Below are positions 33,063 to 44,622 of a stretch of 64,000 bases of DNA, in pieces. Positions within the stretch are counted from its first letter, which is position 1. Each line of letters begins with the position of its first letter. The notes beneath the pieces were generated by a model. The model made no database searches. It saw only the letters and a program-made list of their open reading frames with translations, and was not told the origin of the DNA. The translations under genes were made by a program, and so were the position numbers. The DNA lies in the NCBI GenBank assembly GCA_037355855.1, contig CM074760.1, positions 2,472,501-2,536,500 on the forward strand. The letters run 5' to 3'. The DNA is from Pseudo-nitzschia pungens (lineage: Eukaryota > Bacillariophyta > Bacillariophyceae > Bacillariales > Bacillariaceae).

Positions 33063-36000
33063 ATGCGCTTGAAGAACGGTGGCCTTGAGTATGTATTGCG
33101 CCTCGCCGGAGAGCATCTCCATTGTTGTAGCATTGGCGGAGAAACCAATGGCGGTGACAAGGGCATCAGGATTATGTCTCTCAAACAACTAGTCCCTGCG
33201 CACCAATCGCTGCTAGAAGTAGCGGCTTTTGCGTCGGAACAAGATGTCGGAGAGGACGTCGCAATGAGCGACACCGATCTTATCGACTCGAAAGAAAGAT
33301 TGAGCTGGCTCGAAAAACTTCTCATCTCTTTTCACCATGGCACTGGTGGCGACAAAATGATTGATGACGATGAAGTCGCCAACGAAGAAAAAGATTTGAG
33401 AGTGTGCAGAGAAATTTTGGGGATTGGAGATGGCTACACATCAACTGCAACGGATTCCCAAAAATTGTTGGTCTGGCAATATCTACTTCAGAGAGCACGG
33501 GTAGGTGCACCATCCTCTACGTCCATGTTGTCGATGGATTGGCTCTATTCGATTGTCTTCCACTACCTTTTGCCCATGCGGGAAAAGAGTAAGATGATAA
33601 CTGAAGAAGCCGTCACAATTATTTCAGACGAATTGATGGAAATCCTTCTGGAACTTACCATGGAATGGATCTTTTCCGAACAGAGTAGTCGCGAAAGCAC
33701 TGACATAGACATGTGGGCAAAAGTCAGAGAGTATCTTCTGACTGAAACAAGGAACATCACTACTGTCATTGAGCACAACGAAAAACAAGGACAAGAACTT
33801 CAGCATACAAACCTTGCTGTTGCGATGCCTCTAACGTCAAAAATTGCGGCGAAGATAGTCTTGCAATTTCTAGCTCACAGAGACCAACATTCGGGAGAGT
33901 CAATGAGCAACAATCTTCCCTTCTTCCTATCGCTATACTATGAGCATCTTTGGTGTAATCTTGAGTTTTGCTGCAACAACTTTTCCGTGACCCTTCTATC
34001 CGAGGTTTCGCAGAGCCTGCTACTACCGCTTCTGAATGAACTCGAAACTAGATCATTTATGACCACAGCAGAAATCAAATCCCAGCTTGCCGAACTGGAT
34101 AGAGGTTTCCGAGCAAAATTTTTTCCCTTACTGCAAAAGGAAGGAGTTTTTGATAGTGGGGATGATTACCGTTACGAAAACGTCCGCATGCAGAACCTGC
34201 TATTGATCGCCACTACGGCCTTGTGCCCACTCTTGCCATGGTTTTGGAAGCAACATCAGAAACAATGTGGTGAACAGGAACTAAACGAGCAAGTCTGGAA
34301 ACTGATTTACTCTTGCCTGCAACAGGGTCGTCGATCGGTAGTCTATCATCAGGGATGTGAGTCTGGGAGAGGAAGGAGTAATGGAGATGGTGCTTTTGGA
34401 ACCGGAGGGCTTCCCTCCATGTTGCGACGACGAGCACTATTTTTGCTAGATGTGATAACACCATCTCCATCAGTTTCCGATGATGGCAACGATTGGTCAG
34501 TTTGGAAGGACTATATTTTGTGCGCTGAAACCTTCGAGATGGAAGGCGAGCGTCACATCGTCGATCAAATCTGGCCAGTGATCGCCAAGCTCATTAAGGA
34601 AGCGTGGAAGAACAAGAACTGCAATCTTAACACAATAGAAACTGATTCTGGATTGCCACTGATTACCCCGTCATGGATCGAGTTGCTTCTTGGACGAATT
34701 TTATCGTCGGACCAGTTGGCGGTTCGAAAACTGGGACTCTTTAGAATTCTCCAGGCGCTCGGAAGGCCCGTTACGGCGGCATCACTTCAACGACATGCCG
34801 TAGAAGAAGAAACGAAGAATGACATTTCCGCAATGACATCAGCAAAAAGCATGAATGGAATTTCTGTACACGACGACGACTCGAATTTGGTAAACAACAA
34901 AAAAAGGGAAATAAAGTCAGCCAAGCAACACCAGCAGCCAAAGAAGAAGAAGAAGAAGACTTCGAGCGAGAGCACTTCCCTTGATGTTTTATCTACCGAG
35001 TTATTGCTTCGATTTCTTTCCCCTCAAACATTTCTTTGGGACGTATTGGTTCCCTCATGGGACAGTCTAGGCAAATCTTCCGTTGGTTACACGATTCATT
35101 TGGTAGAAAACAAACATCGCAAGGGGAATAATGGTAGCGGTAGTCCTATGGAGAAATTCGCAAAGATTGATATGATCCCCTTGTTCTGCCAGACCATTCG
35201 AAACTATGCAATCCTTGCAGATGTTGGATTTTCTGACAAAACATCTACCTTATCATCTGTGTCATCATCAGTATTTTGGAAAGGACTCTGGGATTGGAAT
35301 CGCGTTGGTTGTCATCTGTCAGCAAAGACACACATCTCAATTTTCGGATCCGTGTCTGAGTTATTGGAAACCGAACAATCTGACAAATCTATCTCCACTA
35401 GTAATTCTTCTGTTACATCGTCAACCATAAATACGGTTCCAATGGATGACAATGATCTGAAGGCCATAAGGCACACATATGTCCAATTGTTGCTAGTAAC
35501 GGTATTGAGTCATCGAAAACAACTCTTACAGATGCTGTCTCTAATGCTCTCAAAGGCAAAATTACCGCTCTCTTTGACTGACAACGGTCAAGATGGTAAA
35601 AGAAACAATTGGACACCAATTAGTGTTCTTTCACTCTTGGGATTATTTTCACCAAGCTACTTTCCCTCTCTCGATTCCGAAGACGTCGTTGATTGGTCAA
35701 TCGAAAAGGAAGACATCTTGATCAAAATTAGGGCCTTTGTTCAACGGTTTGAATCACAAGCTACAACGCCAGATCAAGCTCAGCGACGAGTTCCTCATTC
35801 TATCACAGTTGGAGCGACATTAGCCTCTGCTTTCGTCTCTGGCCAAGTTTCCCTTCCCAATACCTTGACTGATTCACCAGCATCTTCAAGCTGGAATCCG
35901 GTTGAAGGTTCCTCGAAAGCCGATGTGGAACTGGGTTGGGCGATTTCATTATTTTGTTCTCTGGCAGTATCAGGGAAAATTCGTCACACCGCAGGCGAAT

Positions 36001-39000
36001 TGCTGTGGCCAGCTGTGCACAAAGGGTTGTCTCAGAGTGCAATTGTAGTATTGTCCAAGGACCACTATCCAAAAGCCGAAGTTGTGGCACGTGCCTTGGT
36101 CTTGTTAGAAAATGGTTGTAGGCTGCGGCAACTATCAGGACTGGGAAATGGTGATCTAGTTGTCAATCCAAAGACTCAACAAATTATGCCACCACCGCCA
36201 AACATCGAGCAGATACTTCAAAACTGTGTTGACTTTGTACAATGGCACATCAGACAGCTCCTAGCGACGGAAACCCACAGACGAAAGTCAGACAATTACT
36301 TGAAAGGCAAAAGATTTACCAGCTCCTTTGTTTCTTTGATATCTCAGTTGAAGATCTTGCATCAGTCTTATCCTTCTAGCCAAGCAATTGGGGATTTAAT
36401 GAATGGGGTCCTCAACAAAAGTACGGAGGATTTATTGCAATTACTAGAAGGCGACAACGCAACGAGTGGCGAGGGTGATGTAAAAAAAGTTCTTCTTGTC
36501 GGGTTGATCTATAGTGCATGCTCCTGTGGTGCCGAACCCCAAGAGAAATCATTTCTCACGTTTTGTCGAATACTCATGCGAGTAGGACTTTCGACATCAG
36601 GTGAAGGGCAACCTGGGGTCTGGGTAAAATCCTCACGGTCTATCATTCAATTCGGAAGATGGGCCGCTATATCCTGCATTCTTCCTCGAATACTGGATAT
36701 GGCTTCAGAGAATGCTTCCGATGAAATTCAAGAAGAAATAAACCAATTAGTCGACGACTTGTTAAAAGAGGGAATGGCTGCTTCATCTATCACTCCTTCC
36801 GATGCAATCAAACCTCTCTTCGATTGTATTGTAATGACATCGCGGCAATGGATTTGCGCCTCTAGCAAGTATGATTCTCAGCAGGTGGAAGCCCTATACA
36901 TAGAGAATCTCACCAACGTAATCAAAACACTTCTGTCACTTATCAAGCTTTCCGCTCGATCACGAGAATCCGCTTACATGTTGAACGAGTTCTGTGCCCT
37001 GATTTTCCAGCCAAAGTTGTTATTAGAAGAATACGAACGATTACAAAAAGACCAGTCGAAATGCAGAACGCCGATTCGCGATGCCTTTCGTCAGCTCATA
37101 AAGATGGCTGGACGGCAACGGCCACAAATTAATCGTGCTGTTCTGTGCCGTATCACCGTCGGGTGGCTAGGCGACGTGAAAAGTGATTGTATCGGGATCA
37201 GTGCAATTCCCTATCGAGACGATATAGTACAGCTTTTGCTTCACAAGGAAGTTAAACAAGATGAATCCTCCACCAACCAAAGCAAGGAAGAAGTACCTAC
37301 TTCCGAGGTAACGGAGATTCCTCCGAATACGCATGAATTGAGCATAACACGGGCATTTTTGCTGGTGTTTTTCTCCCGAATACCGGATCCCGAATCGGGG
37401 CTGAATTCAATCGTCAAGACAGAGCTTCTTCATTACATAATTCTTCAGCTTTTAAAACACGCAACACCCGAGAAAGGAACTCATCCCTCGCTCGTAATGA
37501 AGGGCACTCCTACATACTGCGTCAAAATGCGGGGATGGCAATCGCTGTGCATCCTGAGTAGGTTCGTAACGCAAGAAATTGCTTTGTCGGTTTGTAAGAC
37601 GGTATTTCAAGCTATGAATGAACTTCTTCACAGTCAAATCCGGTATTTCTTGGAGAACTTTACTATCAAATGCGCTACAATGCATTCTGAGATTTTTGGT
37701 GAAGCCTTTCTTCAGGATATTTCTCGGACTGATCTTTCCCTTCAACATATCTCATCTCTCATGATCATGGGGGGAAACTTCATCTTAGGAAAATACAAAT
37801 TGGATTATTTCGTGCAAAACGACCTCGACAAGAGTCGTTCAAAACGAGTACTAGCCGGCGTGATCCCCTGGCTAAGTAGTACACAAGGTTTCAGTCGAGC
37901 TATTGCACAACTCATGGTCTACCAATTGATTCCAAAAGTCGTTTCCTTAGAATCATTGACGTGTGATAACGATTGGTTCTTGAAGTCAACGTACAACTTT
38001 TTAGATCAGAACCGTGAAATGAAAAGGCTACGAAACAAGCAAACAAAATTTTTCGAACAGTACGATTGTGAGGTACTAGGTACACCTGAAGGTGTTTTCA
38101 GCATTCGTGTCGATGAAACACATGAAGCAGATCCTGTTCATATGATTGACGCTATGAAGGAAACTCTGCGGAACACTTATGACGATGCTCATGGATCCGA
38201 TGCGCCGGCATGGAAACGGCTGGAAGAGATGTTAGTGGATAATGACGGAGGTGGCGATAATGAGCATTCTGATGATAACATTGGCTCAACCGTCCAGCGC
38301 AAAATAATCCCTCTCGATTCGTTGAATTTGGCATTGGAAAATTTGAAGGAGCAGCGCTTGTCGAACGCCAAAGGTACCCACAAGCAAGAACTGATTGTTT
38401 GTGCTAGCTTGGTCGATAAGGTCCCAAATTTAGCTGGGTTAGCACGAACATGTGAAATTTTCGCGGCGCAGTCCTTGGTAATTCCCGATATCTCTGTTAC
38501 AAAAATGGATCACTTCCAGTCAATAAGTGTCGGTGCAGTCGATTGGATAGATATGGACGAGGTGAAAGAAGAGGTATGTCAACAAACTGGGGTAAAATCT
38601 TGAAAGTTCTCAACTCTTCTGGCAACCCGAGAAACCGAATGTTTTGTAGTCGTTAAACCGAGATCTACTCCGAGCACATTCTGACGATACTGACCCTACT
38701 TTATGATGGTTCTTATTTTCTATCATCCTGGTGACAATTTCATCGTACTCTCACATTTTACACTAACGTCCCTTCTCTCTGTTCGAATTCGTCTCACTCT
38801 TCGAACAATTTTAAATATTCTCACTCTGCGGATTATTTTCAAAAGGCACTGCTTTCGTGGCTACTGCAGAAAAAGTCCGAAGGCTTCTGGATTGTTGGAT
38901 TAGAGCAAACTTCCTCGTCTTCACCTTTGCACCAAGTTGAAATTCCGAATTTTGCTGCTGCTAATAACAAAACTGTCCTACTGCTAGGAAAAGAGAAAGA

Positions 39001-39166
39001 AGGCATACCGGTACAATATTTGCAAGCAGTAGATAAGTGTGTCGAAATCCCGCAATTTGGTATGATCCGTTCTCTTAATGTCCATGTTTCTGGCGCAATT
39101 ACGATCTGGGAATTAACACGGCGAACGCGACTAATGGAGTTGGAAAAGCTTGGAAAACAGCAGTAA
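33063..39166 (+). CDS. TARBP1/Trm3-like tRNA (guanosine-2'-O)-methyltransferase, two exons
   Basis: SpoU-class tRNA ribose methyltransferase expected to make Gm18 in cytosolic tRNAs with SAM. Exons are 33063-38573 and 38846-39166; the 272-bp intron (38574-38845) has donor GTATGT and acceptor TTTCAAAAG in phase 0, giving 1,943 residues. Most of the protein is a long HEAT-like helical array, as in human TARBP1 (about 1,600 residues), with a Lys-rich low-complexity insert (QQPKKKKKKTSSES). The C-terminal SPOUT domain begins in exon 1 (LIVCASLVDKVPNLAGLART, then the substrate-loop region SLVIPDISV). Exon 2 completes it with KTVLLLGKEKEGIP and the motif FGMIRSLNVHVSGAI, which form the knotted SAM pocket. 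The split inside the catalytic domain makes the intron call firm. The ATG at 33063 follows an in-frame TGA; a later ATG at 33174 is an alternative start. Confidence 0.93.
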
Positions 39167-39355
39167 CTGCAAATGCGAGATATAAAAGCTTTTGATTGAA
39201 CGTATGACATTGTCAGTTTTGATTTCTCTGTATCCTTAAATAGGTTGTATTGTAGAAAATAAATGTATTATTTGTCATTATGGTGTCGGGACGAACGAAT
39301 TGTGTTGAGGACCACGTTGGCTATTTGCTTCTGTAAATTACGATTATTCGTCTTC

Positions 39356-41875
39356 TTACAGTCTCGAACACTCCACAGTGATGAACATTTTTCCCTTGTT
39401 TTTCCGAACCACACCACTTCCTCCACTAATGCCCATGCCACTCATCAGTTTCTTGACACTACCATTCTGCAAGGAGTTGTTGCTCTTCACTTCGACATCG
39501 AGCCTGCCGCCATTCAATAAAACTTTACCAACCGATGTGCGGGCTTGGCCATAGTAGTCGTCATCGGATTTCCGGTTCTCGTCCCTATAATTCCGTGAGA
39601 GTGCAAAGTGCGAGGTGGAGGTGTTGTTTTAGTGGACAAAAAACGTGTGATGTAGAGTTCACACAATGGTAGAACAATATTGTCGATTACAAATCTGCAC
39701 TATTTGTTCCCTACTTAAATTTGCTGATCCAGCAACTTACCACACGTCGATCGAGATGACTTGATTGGCACTTTCCATAATATAGTCTCGCGTTTCGTTT
39801 TCCCATTTTGGATTTTCGCTATCCTTGATAGTGGCGGTTCGCCAAATGCTCGGACTTGATCCAAACTTGACCAAGCAGTAGATATCGGGAATATCTGACT
39901 TTCGGAATCGTGCTTTACGTTCAGATTCGAATCCGTAGCCCCCCACTATCGTCACCTGAATTTTGTTCTCCGTCGTTAAATCTTGGCTGACTTCGCCATT
40001 GACATCGACTTCTACTTCTCCTCCAGATACATCGCTCTGGCTTTTTCCCTCGTCCGAATGTAAAAGAATCTTTTTTCCTGACGCGCAAGATACACCGGCA
40101 AAGGAGATGGAGAACGCCAGCTTCGTCTTGCTATCTCCTTTCCCAATTGATCGAGATTCGCGGAGTGAACTTACTTTACTATTTTCGTTCCTGACTTCAT
40201 TGTGGTTTACGACAATTTCACCCAATGATTTTTCTGTTCCATCCGATGGATCTTGCTGGAGCATTTCCAGAGAGTAATTCATCAAGTCCTTGTTTGCGTT
40301 AGCATTCGCCATACCGGATACCGTCAAGGGTATACTAAAGGGAGTTTGGTATTCAGGATTCAAAGAATTGGGAATTGCGGGTGTGACGCCAATTTCAACT
40401 CGACTGGGACCTGTTCCTGACCAAAGCTTCACAAAGGTATTTGCATCTTCTTCCTTGGCAAATGGCAAGTCGCTAGCGTGCGAAATCAGTACTGTTGTCA
40501 ATCCAATGACCTTGTTCCCATCCTTCAATAAATTTTTGTCCTCAACATTCAGGCTCGACAAATCTTTGGTTGTAAAAGACAATGTTTCCAATGAGATTGT
40601 AACATATTGCTCGGTAGGAGTATCGTTCTTGCCGCGTGTCTTGGCTGGCTGCATTAATTGGATTTCGTATTTGCCGTTTCGACCACTCTGCAACAGAACT
40701 TGTCCGACCGTCATATATGCAACGCCCAAAAAATCGTCCCCGTCCATCCCACTATCGCGATCCCATGCCTGAACTTCAATGATCTGGTCTGTTGAACAGA
40801 ACAGGAAATCGTGGAGTTCCGCGTCGGGATCCCATTCTGGTTCGCAATTGTCTTTGACTACGCTGGACTTAAAGAATTTCTCTGCGCCCAAACGAATCTT
40901 AAGGTAAACGTCGGGAACGTCATCCTTGCCAAAGGGCGTGGTTGCTTTTTGGATCTCGAATCCTCTACCCGAATGCAATCTTACGCGTGCCAAACCAATG
41001 TATGCCGGGAAAAAAATATCGCGGTAGTCAACATTGCTCGCGAGGGGCGCCACGGTTCTCTGTGGCAAGACAACAGATTGGGCAAGGGTATCGTTGACGA
41101 TTCCACGGACCAATCCTTTGATATCAACAACCTTTAAACTCCCAATTTTGAGTTTCATGTCTGCCACGTTTGCTAACCCCGTGAAATCTAATTCAATCTG
41201 TGGAGGGTTAACAAAAGCAAATTGAACGGCGTCAATACATGGCAGTACCGAGCTTAAAGGTTTTGCAATTACCTGGAGACGACCGCTGAGGGAAAATCCT
41301 TTGACGCCAAAGGAAATGGCGGCCACGCCTCCGATCTTTTCGGTTGCCAACTGAATGTCGCACTTCGAATGCCATGTAACATCCCATTCGAACTGGATGT
41401 ACTCGTTGTATTTTCCATTCGCGATTGACCCATCTTCAATCTTTTGGACTTCATGCACCAAGATATTGTCCAAAACCAATGGGACATCTCCCAAATCGAG
41501 TTTTCTGAATCGGAGCGTGGACAATTTATTGGGGAGATCTTTGAAGGAAGGTTCGATCATTTCACGAACCATGGTCGTTGCAGCTTCATTGAGGTGGGGC
41601 CACAATCGGGCCACAATGTCGCTAAGGAAGTTGATGTTATTGTGATCGTCGAACTCGTTGTAGGCCAATTGTTTTGCAACGGATTGTTTGAGAACGGATG
41701 CTCTGGAACTAGTAATTCGGTCCTTCGAAAGCTCCTCATCGCCATCTGAACATGTGTCGTTGTAATACTTCACTACGAAGGCACCAGCCATGAAGCCACC
41801 AATAAAAGAAAACATGGTGGCGATGATATCAAGAGTTTGGGAAGGACTTGAGTTGTTTTGTCTTGTGTTAATCAT
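39356..41875 (-). CDS. Extended-synaptotagmin-like protein (SMP plus C2 domains), two exons
   Basis: ER-anchored lipid-transfer protein expected at membrane contact sites. Exons are 39741-41875 and 39356-39584; the 156-bp intron (39585-39740) has donor GTAAGT and acceptor GGAATTATAG and joins TG|G into Trp, giving 787 residues. An N-terminal hydrophobic hairpin-like anchor (IIATMFSFIGGFMAGAFVV) precedes an SMP domain at about 80-265 with DLGDVPLVLDNI and LPCIDAVQFAFVNPPQIELD. A C2 domain at about 290-405 carries Ca-loop acidic residues (FGKDDVPDVYLKI, QAWDRDSGMDGDDFLG). A degenerate middle C2 lies at about 455-590. The last C2 starts at about 640 (KSDIPDIYCLVKFG) and is only complete with exon 2 (SIDVWDENRKSDDDYYGQ across the junction), ending KMFITVECSRL. 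The order SMP-C2-C2-C2 matches E-Syt and plant synaptotagmin-like proteins. It is convergent with the TARBP1-like gene, 190 bp away. Confidence 0.93.
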
Positions 41876-42561
41876 GTATTATGTCATCAGTCTGACCGAT
41901 ACCTTACTGTAATACCGGTATTGTTTGAATCTTAATCAAAAGCTGCATGTAAGATTTACTAGTACCGTAGGAGTTTGTCTCGCCAACAGAGTTTTCGTAG
42001 CGTATTATTTTTTGCGGTCTACCGTATGCCCGTGCGCTGCTGTATCGTGGCACGAACAAGAAAATCGTGTACGAGTAGAAATTGCTTTGACATCTTTCTC
42101 CATGTGGTCGCGACCAAGACCCACCCGTACTAAACGTCATCTGACATCCGCACATGACCTTAGATTGCAATTTCAATACTAAGTGTTCCATACGGAACCT
42201 ACAATTCGCCTAAGTAATATTTTTTTAACAATAACATACTATTCTACTCGCATATACGGTAGTCCGGTAGTCCGGTATTCTTTTATCCAATGAGAAATCT
42301 TACGCACATAGCCTGGTACATAGTACATACCCTTTTTTCGAATCTTTTTTGGCACGTACTTTCGTAATGAATGTACTACTAAGATAAGGTTAACCTTAAC
42401 GTGTGTTCAAGTATGCTGAAATTGAAATTGATAGCGAAAGGAAAAAGCCAACAAAAATCTCATTCGTAGTCAGATTATCGCTAACCGTACTTGTACTCGT
42501 ACGGTAAATCTTAACTTACTCGTATTCGCCATGATTACGAGTAACTTACATACAGTACAGC
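41876..42561. other. Intergenic region without supported gene
   Basis: Between the E-Syt-like gene start and the TIR terminus at 42,562. AAGGTTAACCTTAACG and similar words occur near 42,382-42,398 and GTACTTGTACTCGTACGGTA near 42,486-42,505. No gene seen. Confidence 0.5.
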
Positions 42562-42650
42562 AGGGGTCATAATAAGAAGGGGTATGCCACGATTGCTAAA
42601 AATCGGCGATTTATATTCCACGTGTGGTCCAAATAAAAAAATTTCCCTTT
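42562..42650 (+). mobile_element. One terminus of a third TIR-element copy with unrelated interior
   Basis: AGGGGTCATAATAAGAAGGG followed by GTATGCCACGAT, the subterminal GCTAAAAATCGG motif and GTGTGGTCC match the left terminus of the element at 23,309-24,040. Similarity ends near 42,650. The following DNA to about 43,260 does not match the other two copies, and no opposite terminus (ATGACCCCT) was seen downstream by eye. It is either a broken element or one that took up foreign interior sequence. Confidence 0.65.
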
Positions 42651-44622
42651 TAATGCAATAAAAACACATTCAAATCGCCGCAATGCGATAAGAATGCCTT
42701 CGACGTCAAGACGCTGGCTAGAGCCTTGAAGAAATCCGAATGCCTGATCCGCGACAGCAGCATCATGCAATTGATGTAAAACAACGCAGAACCCAGCAGC
42801 AGTTGGTTGATCACCACCTGGCATCTGAGATCTTGGAGATGAGTGTCACACCCAGATGTCTTGTATCCGAGCTTCCCGGATGTAAAAGAACCATTTGCTC
42901 GATGTAAAACTCAATTGTTGACAAGAGGATCAACATCACAGTGCCTCTGGTGGATGTCTGAATCATGTCTCTTTGGAATCCACAGTGATGTAAACGGGGA
43001 CTCGCTGCTGAGGTCAAGGACCGGGACATTAGGACAAGACCCACACCAGTGTCTATAAACTGAGTTGAAGGTGGCTCCATCAGTTTAGTAAGCCCAATCA
43101 GCAGGGGGAAGTAGGTACCAATTGCCACCAGTAGTAAGCAATGAAGGTGTGGATTGTAGCCAGGTGAAATACAGAGCCAACCATCGAGAACCAATCGACG
43201 TTTGATTGGATGGTTGATCGTCTGCAGTTCAGTCACCGAGAGAGGGCCTCTCACAATCAGTTACACACAGGACAAATCAATCGGAATATTTCTGAACTTC
43301 TTTCTCTTGGACCAAGTGCGTCCTTGGTGATTGCCATTTCTTGTTGATTGGATAGGGTATCCATGTATCGAAATAATTGAAGGTTGCAATGTTTGCAATA
43401 GACCTGAAATCCAGTGACCCTGTTGTGTACAGGCGAGGATGGGATCTGGGGACCCTGTTTCCATTGACATCGAACCTGAACGTTTGTGACGTTCGATGGC
43501 CAAAAGGCCTGTATGTTTATGACGTTTGGCAGCCGTTCCCGAAATAGGATTACTTATTTTATATGTAGTAATTAGGTACAAGTACACACACATAAAACTT
43601 TGTATTTCGGGAACACATAAAACTCTCATTTGAGTAAGCTTAACCACTTACTTAGATCCACACCTCGGAGGAGCTGCTTATAAAATTTAAGAGGGAATTG
43701 TTGACTTAATCAAAATGAATCCCACAACTCCCGCCTGTTATTTTTATTGATTAAACTGATAGTTTTTGTTTTTATTCAACGGGATTCCAGATTCTAAAAA
43801 GGACCCCAACCGTTAGAAAAGTTATAAGAATTTGCCGTTATTGCGCGCCATAAATAAGTAACTGGGCGTTACACAATTGATTTATGTCACATGTATTTCG
43901 GGAATCAATCACTCAAAAAAATAATACTTCGTATAACAGTAAACCTTACTTTTTCCTGGTACGAGTAACCTTACTGTACGGTACAAGATATCTTTCGATC
44001 AATCATGATCCTGCCCAACATCACCAAAAATCAAGCCCAGAAATTTCAGGATTCAGTGCGTTGAAAATCTACCGATATCGGTGCCTCTTCTGTACGACCT
44101 TACTTGTATCGTACCGTACGACGAAAGTTGTTATGGCGCACCAAACTTCTTCGATTCATTCGGGTATCATCTGTCACTTATTAGAAAGTAATTACAGATA
44201 AGTTACGAGTACGAGTAATATGGTTAAGTGCTGATAAGAAAGTAGTAACAGTTCGTCAAGTGCGCGTTTTGCCGGCATGCGAACGAGAACAAACACCTAC
44301 TGTACAGTAAGATTACCAGGGAGACATAGAACAGTAAGATTACCGTAAGGTTCAAAAGAAGCTAAGTTGTGTTTTGATAATTTGTCGCGTTCGCCAACGT
44401 GTTTCCTTTCCGGTAGTAATTACGATAACCTTACGCTCGGACTTTCTGATGGACAGTCGCGGGATTCAGCATCAACCTTCGTCTCAGCAAGGCCCGCAGT
44501 GTAAGCTCGCATTTGTCTTTTCCCATTTCGATGATGCGATGAACCAAAACAAAGACGCTGTATTCTTTTTCTTCTGTCCCTTGTGCCTCCAATTCCATTT
44601 CCTACTCTAATAAACAAACAAA
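42651..44622. other. Unassigned sequence beside TIR terminus, then intergenic repeats
   Basis: From 42,651 to about 43,560 the GC content rises and minus-strand frames of 147 and 128 codons occur. Frames are interrupted and no domain is recognisable, so this may be decayed gene or element DNA. Around 43,535-43,610 two oppositely oriented TTTCGGGAA words occur, and a GTATTTCGGGAATCAATCACTC word lies near 43,893-43,914. The rest to 44,622 holds TAAGATTACC/TAAGGTT words only. Confidence 0.4.

Noticed and set aside
39263..39520. 85-codon plus-strand ORF after the TARBP1-like gene
   Set aside because: It overlaps, in antisense, the second exon of the E-Syt-like gene, which completes a C2 domain.
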